Shown piece by piece: positions 56,352 to 64,000 of a stretch of 64,000 nucleotides of DNA. The stretch's first letter is position 1. Every line of letters begins with the position of its first letter. The stretch is from Marinilabiliaceae bacterium. GTDB taxonomy: Bacteria > Bacteroidota > Bacteroidia > Bacteroidales > Marinilabiliaceae. Made by a program: the position numbers and the translations under genes. The stretch spans positions 62,001 to 126,000 of the forward strand of contig JAFGBR010000050.1 in the NCBI GenBank assembly GCA_016933045.1, read 5' to 3'. The notes under the pieces were generated by a model. That model had not been told where the DNA came from. It ran no database searches and worked only from the letters and a program-made list of their open reading frames with translations.

Positions 56352-57029
56352 ATGAGCCTAAAAATTTTATTAATAAGTTATTTTATTTGTTTTACTATAC
56401 CTGTTTTTTCTCAGGATATTAAATCACTTACCGAAAACTACGAAATTGCAGTTTCCGAATCATTTAACGAAAAATCAATAAGTAAATTTTCATTTACTCA
56501 CCCATCAAACTGGATGATAACAAAAAACGGAAAATCTGGCAAAGACTTAAAATGCTTCTTAGGTATAAACAATAAAATCAATGCGTTTTTCCCATACGAA
56601 ACTGCATTATTAAATGAAAATTTCGGTAATTTTATAATGACTTTTGATTATATGCAAAATAACAAAAGTTTTACAGTTCGTGATATATGTGTATTATTCG
56701 GGTATCAGGATTCGACACACTACTATTACGCCCAAGCTGCTGCCGATAATAATAAATATTGTCATAATATTTTTAAAGTTAACAATGACAGACCTGTTCA
56801 AATAGGAAACAATTTTAACAAAGGTGTTGTTTGGAATTATCAAAAATGGCATAATATTACAATAATACGCAATATTGAAAACCCTAAAGTAGAATTATAT
56901 ATTGATGGCGAATTAATACTTGAATCATCAGAACCAAACGGGAAAGAAGGAAAAATTGGATTTGGCACTTACGGATCGAGTTTTAAAATCGACAACTTAA
57001 AGATTTGGATCCCAAAAAATCCAAATTAA
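56352..57029 (+). CDS. Exported jelly-roll protein (DUF1080/LamG-like)
   Basis: The 225-residue protein has a signal peptide (KILLISYFICFTIPVFSQ) and a single beta-sandwich that resembles the DUF1080/3-keto-disaccharide hydrolase and LamG folds: FGNFIMTFDYMQNN, VLFGYQDSTHYYYAQAAAD, 'WHNITIIRNIENPKVELYID' and 'GKIGFGTYGSSFKIDNLKIW' at the end. Such domains bind or cut sugars, but no specific activity can be read. It lies 29 bases after the PNPOx-fold gene and 26 before the SpmAB fusion. Confidence 0.72.
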   Translation: MSLKILLISYFICFTIPVFSQDIKSLTENYEIAVSESFNEKSISKFSFTHPSNWMITKNGKSGKDLKCFLGINNKINAFFPYETALLNENFGNFIMTFDYMQNNKSFTVRDICVLFGYQDSTHYYYAQAAADNNKYCHNIFKVNNDRPVQIGNNFNKGVVWNYQKWHNITIIRNIENPKVELYIDGELILESSEPNGKEGKIGFGTYGSSFKIDNLKIWIPKNPN

Positions 57030-57055
57030 CATAGCCCCTACTCAATAAACCAGTC

Positions 57056-58294
57056 ATGACTTTAAACTACATTTGGATAGCATTTTTCATCATTGCCTTT
57101 ATTATTGCATTAGCAAAGCTAATTTTCATGGGCGACATGCAGGTTTTTAACAACATCATTAATTCAACATTCGAAAATGCAGAAAAAGGTTTCAGCATAT
57201 CATTATACCTTACAGGAGCATTAACGTTATGGCTTGGCATTATGCGTATTGGCGAAAAAGGAGGAATGGTAAGAGCACTTTCGAGACTTGTTGGCCCGCT
57301 TTTCACCCGGCTTTTTCCCGAACTTCCAAAAAACCATCCTGCCTATGGCAGCATTTTAATGAATATTGCTGCAAACATGCTGGGACTTGATAATGCAGCT
57401 ACTCCAATGGGACTAAAAGCAATGAAAGAGATGCAGGAATCAAATTTAAAAAAGGATACCGCCAGCAATTCAATGATTATGTTCTTGGTTTTAAACACCT
57501 CCGGGTTAACACTTGTACCTATTAGTGTAATGGTTATTAGAGCACAAACACAATGGGGCGTTTTAAATCCTGCCGATATTTTTCTCCCCATTTTAATTGC
57601 CACCTTTTTTAGTACAATTGTTGGTATTATATCTGTTTCGGTTATACAACGCATCAACTTATTCGACAAAGTAATTCTGGCATATCTGGGTGGAATGACA
57701 GCATTTGTCATCGGCTTTGTTTATTGGCTTCAAACGCTTCCCCAAGAACAGTTAAGTAAAATATCACTCCTCATTTCAAGCATCCTGCTTTTTTCCTTAA
57801 TTATATTATTTATAGCTATGGGGCTTCGAAAAAAAATTAATGTTTACGAAGCTTTTATCGAAGGTGCTAAAGATGGATTTAGCATTGCCATAAAAATAAT
57901 TCCCTATTTGGTAGCTATACTTGTTGCAATTGGTGTTTTTCGAGAATCAGGTGCAATGAATTATCTAACCGAAGGAATACGTTTTTTGGTTGCAAATTTG
58001 GGTCTTGACACTACATTTATTGATGCTCTCCCAACCGCACTCATGAAACCACTTAGCGGAGGAGCAGCTAGAGGAATGATGGTTGATGCCATGACCACTT
58101 TTGGTGCCGATTCTTTTGTTGGAAAATTAGCTTGTACTTTCCAGGGATCAACAGATACTACCTTTTATATTCTAGCTGTTTATTTTGGCTCTGTAGGAAT
58201 CAAAAAAACCCGACATGCTGTTTCTTGTGGTCTTCTAGCAGATCTTGCCGGAATTATTGCTGCCATTACAATTGCTTACATTTTATTTAATTAG
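57056..58294 (+). CDS. SpmA-SpmB fusion, nucleoside-recognition (gate) membrane protein
   Basis: The 412-residue protein joins two 'gate' (nucleoside recognition) domains that are separate SpmA and SpmB proteins in spore formers. The first half has EKGFSISLYLTGALTLWLGI and 'NIAANMLGLDNAATPMGLKA'; the second half has 'AKDGFSIAIKIIPYLVAILV' and KPLSGGAARGMMVDAM with GSTDTTFY. About ten transmembrane helices are predicted. In Bacillus the pair influences spore-core dehydration; in non-spore formers the transported substrate is unknown. It overlaps the converging DUF368 gene by four bases. Confidence 0.88.
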   Translation: MTLNYIWIAFFIIAFIIALAKLIFMGDMQVFNNIINSTFENAEKGFSISLYLTGALTLWLGIMRIGEKGGMVRALSRLVGPLFTRLFPELPKNHPAYGSILMNIAANMLGLDNAATPMGLKAMKEMQESNLKKDTASNSMIMFLVLNTSGLTLVPISVMVIRAQTQWGVLNPADIFLPILIATFFSTIVGIISVSVIQRINLFDKVILAYLGGMTAFVIGFVYWLQTLPQEQLSKISLLISSILLFSLIILFIAMGLRKKINVYEAFIEGAKDGFSIAIKIIPYLVAILVAIGVFRESGAMNYLTEGIRFLVANLGLDTTFIDALPTALMKPLSGGAARGMMVDAMTTFGADSFVGKLACTFQGSTDTTFYILAVYFGSVGIKKTRHAVSCGLLADLAGIIAAITIAYILFN

Positions 58295-59241
58295 ACTTTT
58301 TTTGAGTCAGAACCGGCATAGGTTTCAACTAACCAAATAATTACAATGCCACATAAGGCAAATATAGCAGCAAAAATAACTTCGGCTGATAATGATTCAG
58401 GCAAATACTTTGCATATTTTATTATAATTCTTTCGCCATTAATTTTGGTTATGTAATTACCTAACTCATCCGCTTTAAATACTGGTGTTTGCCAAGGCCA
58501 TAGAATTGCCAAACTCCCCGCAATAAACCCAGTTAACAACGCTATTGTCTGATCGCGAAACGACTTAAAAACCCACGACAGCAAATGGCTAAACATGATC
58601 AATCCGGCAACAGCACCTCCTGCCACAGGCAATAAAATATCAACTTTAAAACCCGAAACAGCTTTTATCATTACAAGTTCATAGTTACCTAAAAGAATAA
58701 GCACAAAAGAACCTGAAAGACCGGGTAAAATCATACTACACATGGCAATTGCACCGCAAAGCACAAGATAAAGCATGCCGTCATTCTCCGAAGCTGAATT
58801 AATAATAGATACACCTATTGCAATTGCCGAACCAATGATTAAGGATATCACAACAGAAGTTTTCCATTTTTCAACGGTTTTTCCTACAAAATAAACCGAC
58901 CCAATTATCAAACCAAAGAAAAAAGCCCACACAAAAACCGGGTATTTCTCAAATAGAAACTCTAATATCTTTGCCAACGACAAAATGCTAATTGCAATAC
59001 CAGTAAATACTGACACCAAAAAAGCCAAGTTAACATGTTGTGAAAATGATTTAAACTGACCTTTTAAAAGTAACCGAACAGCCTCCAGATTAAACGACTT
59101 AACAGAATCAATAAGTTCTTCAAATATACCGGTAATAAGAGCTATTGTTCCGCCCGAAACACCGGGAATAACATTTGCTGCTCCCATTCCCATGCCTTTA
59201 AAAGCCAATTTTATGTAATCCTTTATCGTTCTATTATTCAT
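58291..59241 (-). CDS. DUF368 membrane protein, undecaprenyl-phosphate translocase candidate
   Basis: The 316-residue protein has about eight to nine transmembrane helices and two family repeats: 'GMGAANVIPGVSGGTIALIT' near residue 18 and 'MCSMILPGLSGSFVLILLGN' near 167. DUF368 members were shown to recycle undecaprenyl phosphate across the membrane (named PopT), so this gene likely serves peptidoglycan and surface-polysaccharide synthesis. The two PGxSG motifs typical of the family are both present. It converges on and overlaps the SpmAB gene. Confidence 0.88.
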   Translation of the reverse strand: MNNRTIKDYIKLAFKGMGMGAANVIPGVSGGTIALITGIFEELIDSVKSFNLEAVRLLLKGQFKSFSQHVNLAFLVSVFTGIAISILSLAKILEFLFEKYPVFVWAFFFGLIIGSVYFVGKTVEKWKTSVVISLIIGSAIAIGVSIINSASENDGMLYLVLCGAIAMCSMILPGLSGSFVLILLGNYELVMIKAVSGFKVDILLPVAGGAVAGLIMFSHLLSWVFKSFRDQTIALLTGFIAGSLAILWPWQTPVFKADELGNYITKINGERIIIKYAKYLPESLSAEVIFAAIFALCGIVIIWLVETYAGSDSKKV

Positions 59242-59293
59242 TATGATAATTTTTTCTTGAGCAGCAAAAATAACAGGAAATTTAAAATCAATG

Positions 59294-60034
59294 CTATACC
59301 TGTCTGTTTTTTATAATCACCACACTACCTAATTGATCGGGCAATTCAACAAATTCTTCGGGAATAGTTTGACAAAACTCATCAACAGCTTTTGTTACTC
59401 CCTCCCAATTATGATTGTAATCATGAATCAATATTATTCCACCAGCAACAAGATTAGGATAAAAGAATTCCAACGCATCTTTAGTTGATTGATATAAATC
59501 GGCATCAACATGAACAAATGCAAATTTTTCATCTCTCAAGTCAAATGCAGTTTCCGGAAAAATACCTTTTCTTATTATCACATTATCATTCCCCTGTATA
59601 TTTTTTTCAACTAATTCGGGCGATGTTTGATCAAATTTAACTGTTTGAGGCCGTACTGTGCCATCACAATCTTCACGAATAATACTATGTGGCAACCCCT
59701 CAAAACTATCAAATAAATATAGTTTTTTATCGGGAACAAGATGGTGAATTACTTTTGCTGTTTCACCTTTGTAAACACCCAATTCAGCCAAACTACCTTC
59801 TAATTGATTGGAATTAATTCTTTCTAACAACAACCAAAGAGAATAAAAACGAATACGATCTTTCTCTTTTCGCTCATTTCGGGCTATCAAATTCGGAACC
59901 ATTTTTTGCTTTTTATACTCAAGCCATTTAAATGGCTTAAATAATTTAAAAGTCCAAAAACTCCAATAATAACTTAAAACCAACCAAACCAAAACATTAA
60001 TAATAATTAAATTCAAATATTGATAAGTACTCAT
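59294..60034 (-). CDS. Membrane-anchored TylF-like SAM methyltransferase
   Basis: The 246-residue protein starts with one transmembrane helix (~8-30) followed by a TylF/MycF-type class I methyltransferase domain. The SAM-binding motif is LAELGVYKGETA (~residue 81), followed by LYLFDSFEGLPHS, and the metal-binding acidic residues lie in FAFVHVDADLYQST and GGIILIHDYNHNW. TylF enzymes O-methylate sugars. The substrate here is unknown; the membrane anchor suggests a lipid-linked or surface glycan. It lies between yifB and the DUF368 gene. Confidence 0.85.
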   Translation of the reverse strand: MSTYQYLNLIIINVLVWLVLSYYWSFWTFKLFKPFKWLEYKKQKMVPNLIARNERKEKDRIRFYSLWLLLERINSNQLEGSLAELGVYKGETAKVIHHLVPDKKLYLFDSFEGLPHSIIREDCDGTVRPQTVKFDQTSPELVEKNIQGNDNVIIRKGIFPETAFDLRDEKFAFVHVDADLYQSTKDALEFFYPNLVAGGIILIHDYNHNWEGVTKAVDEFCQTIPEEFVELPDQLGSVVIIKNRQV

Positions 60035-60076
60035 AATAGATAAGAAATTTAATTAATGACAAAACAAACACCACCA

Positions 60077-61615
60077 CTATGCTCCCCATCCGGCTCTATC
60101 CAAACTACGGTATTGCACAGCCTCAGCAACATGATGAGCTAGAATATCCTCAGAGTTTTCAAGATCGGCAATAGTACGTGAAACCTTTAATATACGATCG
60201 TATGCCCTTGCCGACAAATCAAGTTTTTCCATTGCCATTTTAAGAATATGCTGACCCGATTCATTAAGACTTGCATATTTTCGCAGTAATTGCGATGACA
60301 TTTGAGCATTACAATAAATTTTGTCAATATCTGCATAACGTCTGGCCTGTATATCCCGCGCTTTAATAACTCTTTTGCGAATATCTTTACTACTTTCTGA
60401 AACTGGTGTTTCTGCCAATTTATTAAATGGAACAGGCACCACTTCCACATGCAAATCTATACGATCTAACAATGGTCCCGAAATACGACCCAAATATTTT
60501 TGCACAACTCCAGGATTACAGGTACATCGCTTATCGGGGTGATTGAAATAACCACACGGACAAGGGTTCATACTTGCCACCAGCATAAAACTTGCCGGAT
60601 ATTCAATAGAAAAACGAGCCCTCGATATTGAAATACAACGATCTTCGAGTGGCTGACGCATCACCTCCAAAACACTTCTTTTAAACTCAGGCAATTCATC
60701 AAGAAACAACACCCCGTTATGTGCAAGTGATATTTCTCCCGGTTGTGGATATGTACCACCTCCAACAAGTGCAACATCCGAAATGGTGTGATGAGGAGAA
60801 CGAAATGGACGTGTTGTAACCAATGAAGTATTCGAACCTGTTTTTCCGGCAACCGAATGTATTTTTGTTGTTTCAAGAGCTTCATCTAACGACAAAGGAG
60901 GCAATATTCCAGGCAAACGTTTTGCAACCATAGATTTCCCGGCACCGGGCGGTCCTATCATTATTAAATTATGACCTCCAGCTGCTGCGATTTCCAATGC
61001 CCGCTTAACATTATCCTGCCCTTTTACATCGGCAAAATCAACATCATTAAATACATTTTGAACATAGAAATCCTCCTTGTTCATCTCCTCCATAGGAGTC
61101 AATATATTTTGCCCATTAAAGAATTCAACCACTTGCTTCAAATTCCCCACTCCATACACTTCAATGCCAGATACCACAGCCGCCTCCCGCGCATTTGCTT
61201 GTGGCAAAATAACACCTTTAAACCCCGATTCTTTAGCCCTCAAAGCTATTGACAATGCTCCTTTAATAGGTTGTAAACTGCCATCAAGCGATAACTCACC
61301 CATAATTACAAACTCATGTAAACGATCTTGGCAAACCTGATCAGAAGCAGCCAAAACCCCAATTGCCAAGGGTAAATCATAAGCAGATCCCTCTTTTCTT
61401 ATATCGGCTGGAGCTAAATTGATTACTATTTTATAACCTGGCCATCTAAAATCACACACTTTTATTGCTGATTCTATTCGTTGCTGACTCTCTTTCACAG
61501 CATTATCGGGCAATCCAACCATGAAAAACTTAATTCCTCGTGAAACACTCACTTCAACAGTGATTATAGAAGCATCGATACCGGCAACTGCAGCACCAAA
61601 TATTTTTACCAACAT
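60077..61615 (-). CDS. comM: YifB/ComM family AAA+ ATPase
   Basis: ComM-type proteins are ring helicases that help integrate foreign DNA in competent bacteria. The 512-residue protein has an N-terminal Lon-protease-like domain (~1-180: SRGIKFFMVGLPDNAVKES), a magnesium-chelatase-like AAA+ core with Walker A GPPGAGKSM (~residue 221) and Walker B LFLDELPEF, a four-cysteine motif PCPCGYFNHPDKRCTC, and the Mg_chelatase_C domain at the end (LSARAYDRILKVSRTIADLE). Length and order match the family. Confidence 0.94.
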   Translation of the reverse strand: MLVKIFGAAVAGIDASIITVEVSVSRGIKFFMVGLPDNAVKESQQRIESAIKVCDFRWPGYKIVINLAPADIRKEGSAYDLPLAIGVLAASDQVCQDRLHEFVIMGELSLDGSLQPIKGALSIALRAKESGFKGVILPQANAREAAVVSGIEVYGVGNLKQVVEFFNGQNILTPMEEMNKEDFYVQNVFNDVDFADVKGQDNVKRALEIAAAGGHNLIMIGPPGAGKSMVAKRLPGILPPLSLDEALETTKIHSVAGKTGSNTSLVTTRPFRSPHHTISDVALVGGGTYPQPGEISLAHNGVLFLDELPEFKRSVLEVMRQPLEDRCISISRARFSIEYPASFMLVASMNPCPCGYFNHPDKRCTCNPGVVQKYLGRISGPLLDRIDLHVEVVPVPFNKLAETPVSESSKDIRKRVIKARDIQARRYADIDKIYCNAQMSSQLLRKYASLNESGQHILKMAMEKLDLSARAYDRILKVSRTIADLENSEDILAHHVAEAVQYRSLDRAGWGA

Positions 61616-61630
61616 AATTCCATTTTTACA

Positions 61631-63067
61631 TCAATAACGTTTTCTGCGACCACCTTCTTTTATCCAGCCACATACTCCATCAAGATTTTTTATTTTAGTA
61701 TCTGATTGTCTTTTCCCCGACTTATTAATCTTACAGCCAGGTATAATATTTATTCCAAATTTTAAATTTACACTACGAGTTTCAAACGGCCAAATAAAAC
61801 TATTTATATTATCGGATATTAAGTAAAATTGCAATGGATTATGTCCCAAAACGATACCAAGTCCAATATTATTTATAGTATTATATTGATATGACATCGA
61901 ACTAATCACTTTAATATTATTTTTCATAAATAAATCAGCACCTACTGTTATTCCGGATATTAATTTAGTTCTGTACAACTGCAAATCACCTGTTATTGAT
62001 GCGCCAATAAATGCATTAAACTGACGATGAAAACCACCAATTAATTTCGGCGACAAAAAAGTCACATAGGGCTCACTATCATTAGCAATAGAAGCATCGG
62101 CCATAAAAGCTTCACCAAAATTTTGCCAGTAATAATCATAAGTAGAATTTGACAATATCCCATTGTAGTAAAAAGTACCTCTCCCTAAATAATTATGAAT
62201 ATATTTTTGCCAATAAATAAAACCAACATCAAGTAATGCCCCCGAAAATACAGTGTGCTCATCAATATCCCTCAAATAACCAAAGTCAAAAGCAACTCCA
62301 GGATTTTGCCCATTAAAAATCAAATCGTTAACTCCGGCATTATCATCTCTGAACTCTACAAATTCATTATTATCAAAAACAGCATACACAGGAGCACTTG
62401 TTTTAATTTCAGCATAACCATTAAATTCAAGATTATAAGTTGGGTCTTCAGTTCTTAAACTTAAACCTTTTAATTTCGAAACAGCATTCATTTTTCCGAA
62501 AAGCAACTTGGCTCGTACACCCAATTTTTCTGTTTCGTTCAAATCCTTTGAAACAGAAAGTGCAAACTCACGATAATGAGAAAAATTAATTCCGGTTCCA
62601 CTAACATTAGCCTCACTCCCAACAAACTGGGCATTACCTTTTAACAATAAAAGACCCAAATCGCGCGAAACAGAAATGAAAAAATTATTTTTTTCATTAA
62701 TTGAAAAATAAAACGACCATTCATTACTTTTATAACCAAGCCCTAACAGCTGAACATGAAACTCATTAACAACAAAATTCCTTCGTTTCAAATCAGACTC
62801 AATTCCATAAGGATCAATCCTATAAATTCCATCACCCTCATCAAACATAACCTGGCGCAACGAAAAAAAATTATTCCCTAAATTATAATGTATCGATGAT
62901 ATAACAGGCAATCCAATAACCCATCCACAAGGCATTGGCACTGCCGGATTCAACAAATTAGTTTGAGGCACCTCATACAAATGAAACATTGTTCTGTTCT
63001 GCTGCCCCTCCATAACCGACATTAACGGAACCAAACACAACAAACATACCCAAAATTTCATAATCAT
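61631..63067 (-). CDS. DUF5723-like outer-membrane protein
   Basis: The 478-residue protein has a signal peptide (FWVCLLCLVPLMSVMEGQ) and a long beta-rich body with a conserved-looking start 'NLLNPAVPMPCGWVIGLPVI', which I associate with the DUF5723 family of Bacteroidota exported proteins. Strands alternate with aromatic residues as in an outer-membrane barrel. The last ~30 residues are basic and hydrophilic. It overlaps the upstream lipoprotein gene by four bases (ATGA), implying coupled translation. Function unknown. Confidence 0.75.
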   Translation of the reverse strand: MIMKFWVCLLCLVPLMSVMEGQQNRTMFHLYEVPQTNLLNPAVPMPCGWVIGLPVISSIHYNLGNNFFSLRQVMFDEGDGIYRIDPYGIESDLKRRNFVVNEFHVQLLGLGYKSNEWSFYFSINEKNNFFISVSRDLGLLLLKGNAQFVGSEANVSGTGINFSHYREFALSVSKDLNETEKLGVRAKLLFGKMNAVSKLKGLSLRTEDPTYNLEFNGYAEIKTSAPVYAVFDNNEFVEFRDDNAGVNDLIFNGQNPGVAFDFGYLRDIDEHTVFSGALLDVGFIYWQKYIHNYLGRGTFYYNGILSNSTYDYYWQNFGEAFMADASIANDSEPYVTFLSPKLIGGFHRQFNAFIGASITGDLQLYRTKLISGITVGADLFMKNNIKVISSMSYQYNTINNIGLGIVLGHNPLQFYLISDNINSFIWPFETRSVNLKFGINIIPGCKINKSGKRQSDTKIKNLDGVCGWIKEGGRRKRY

Positions 63068-63747
63068 AAATCTGTTTCAATATTCAATCCTATACGACAT
63101 CCAATCTGCATCCATAACAATGGATCTGATTTGTAAACAACACTGGATTCGCCTTGTTCAAACTGAAAATTAACAGATACTCCTATCTTGCTTAAATCTA
63201 AAAAACGATTAATCTTCTGATAATCAATAAACTCATCAATCCTGAAAAAATCCCTTTTCTGAACTGTCAAATCAATATTTTTCTTACCCTTTTCAATTTT
63301 TATAGGGCCAGACGAATACAACGAATCAAATGGAATAATATCGTATCGATTATAAAAATATAACTGAATTAATGCATCTGCATTAGAATAATTAGTGAAA
63401 TTTGAACGAATAACAATATATTCAATCCTATTCCAAAACTCACCATCGCGCTGAAGTTCAACAGAATACAAATATGAAGTATCAATCTGTTTTGGAAAAA
63501 TATAAGTAAATCCTTCATAATTAATTACGTTCAAATCGGACGAAATAGTATCAGGACTTACAGACTCAAGATTATATTGATCAATAATATTTTGAATGGA
63601 AACATTGAGTTCAACAAGAGGAACCGCAATTTCAGGCTTAGCCGGTACTGTTTCAATGGTTTCAACTTTAAATAAATCGCAAGAAAAAAAAACGCATAAA
63701 CAGCAATAAAAAAAGACAAATTTTATTTTTTCTCTACCATTATTCAC
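63064..63747 (-). CDS. Lipoprotein of unknown function
   Basis: The 227-residue protein has a lipoprotein signal with the box CVFFSC at about residue 23. The mature part begins with a low-complexity stretch ([18 protein letters not shown]) and continues in beta strands; I do not recognise the family. It overlaps the DUF5723-like gene downstream by four bases and the SIS gene upstream by eight. The pairing with a barrel-like protein suggests that the two act together at the outer membrane. Confidence 0.72.
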   Translation of the reverse strand: MNNGREKIKFVFFYCCLCVFFSCDLFKVETIETVPAKPEIAVPLVELNVSIQNIIDQYNLESVSPDTISSDLNVINYEGFTYIFPKQIDTSYLYSVELQRDGEFWNRIEYIVIRSNFTNYSNADALIQLYFYNRYDIIPFDSLYSSGPIKIEKGKKNIDLTVQKRDFFRIDEFIDYQKINRFLDLSKIGVSVNFQFEQGESSVVYKSDPLLWMQIGCRIGLNIETDL

Positions 63748-64000
63748 ATGTAAGCTTTTCTATTAGCTCTATTAATATATGAATAATTTTAATATGAACC
63801 TCCTGAATTCGATCGGAATATTTATAATGAGAAACGTTAATATTAATGTCGCTCATATTTTTTAATTTACCCCCATCTTTGCCGGTAAGAGATATCACTT
63901 TCATCCCTTTACCCGTTGCCGTTTCGGCTGCTTTTAAAACATTTAAGGAATTTCCACTGGTGCTTATACCCAAAAGTAAATCACCTTTTTTACCTACTCC
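63740..64000 (-). CDS. gmhA: SIS-domain sugar-phosphate isomerase, GmhA-like, C-terminal part
   Basis: The gene runs off the right edge; 86 codons are visible. The sequence has the SIS signature ([19 protein letters not shown]), '[17 protein letters not shown]' and the C-terminal '[18 protein letters not shown]', as in sedoheptulose-7-phosphate isomerase, which opens ADP-heptose synthesis for lipopolysaccharide. The RIQE-H motif is typical of GmhA. The stop codon overlaps the start of the lipoprotein gene by eight bases. Confidence 0.85.
   Translation of the reverse strand, partial: GVGKKGDLLLGISTSGNSLNVLKAAETATGKGMKVISLTGKDGGKLKNMSDININVSHYKYSDRIQEVHIKIIHILIELIEKLTCE

Noticed and set aside
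57056-58294. Sporulation inferred from SpmA/SpmB domains
   Set aside because: No other sporulation gene is present and the domain family is widespread in non-spore formers.
58280-58310. Terminator between the converging SpmAB and DUF368 genes
   Set aside because: Only a four-base stem around T residues can be drawn, and the genes overlap.

Overview
The window reads as a chromosomal segment of an AT-rich member of the Bacteroidota, probably a gliding, marine-type relative of the Bacteroidales/Marinilabiliales; this is inferred from gene content, not from a marker tree. Supporting signs are gldE-gldD, DUF4924, DUF4861 and DUF5723 proteins, a hybrid two-component regulator with a two-component propeller, a GGGPS of the bacterial type, and repeated promoter elements of the form TAnnTTTG. 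By eye there are no rRNA or tRNA genes, no CRISPR array, no transposase and no prophage. Both ends cut through genes: prs on the left and a gmhA-like SIS gene on the right.

Bases 1-5000 are plus-strand housekeeping genes (prs end, rplY with a structured leader, pth, hslR, a DUF4924 gene) followed by an XRE-cupin regulator paired with an acyl-CoA ligase. Bases 5000-13600 hold dsbD, a large orphan hybrid regulator (HTCS) and, divergent from it, a methyl-accepting chemotaxis protein. Bases 13700-17500 are a minus-strand operon: ssb, gldE, gldD, a phosphopantetheinyl transferase and GGGPS. Bases 17700-21700 carry HU, a 29-residue COX24/mS38-type basic protein, an RNase G/E gene behind a 19-bp perfect hairpin, and ATP-dependent PEP carboxykinase. 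Bases 21700-27700 hold a GH95 lipoprotein, an unrecognised 352-residue protein, a DEAD-box helicase and a DUF4861 protein. Bases 28000-30500 hold ahcY and ribF.

Bases 30500-48500 are a signalling-rich stretch, all on the minus strand: a LiaF-like membrane sensor with a LytS-type kinase and LytTR regulator; a chemotaxis operon (receiver, CheA, CheW, MCP) without cheR or cheB; a GH2 glycosidase; a receiver-kinase whose ATP-binding domain looks degenerate; a five-PAS hybrid kinase; and a PAS kinase with a NarL-type regulator. The two MCPs share one signalling tip and both end in an aromatic pentapeptide of the CheR/CheB-tether type. With the gld genes and no flagellar genes, this suggests chemotaxis acting on gliding or on another output.

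Bases 48500-64000 are mixed: a membrane polyferredoxin that looks like a NapH-NapG fusion with a Tat-signal DUF362 partner, small exported proteins, comF, dnaG, a PNPOx-fold protein, an SpmA-SpmB fusion, a DUF368 undecaprenyl-phosphate translocase candidate, a TylF-like methyltransferase, a YifB/ComM ATPase, a DUF5723 protein, a lipoprotein and the gmhA fragment.

No complete novel system is proven. The best candidates for a second look are the chemotaxis set without adaptation enzymes, the FGG-repeat sensor operon, the apparent pseudokinase, the fused polyferredoxin, the structured leader of rplY, the hairpin before the RNase gene, and the unknown protein at 24270-25328.
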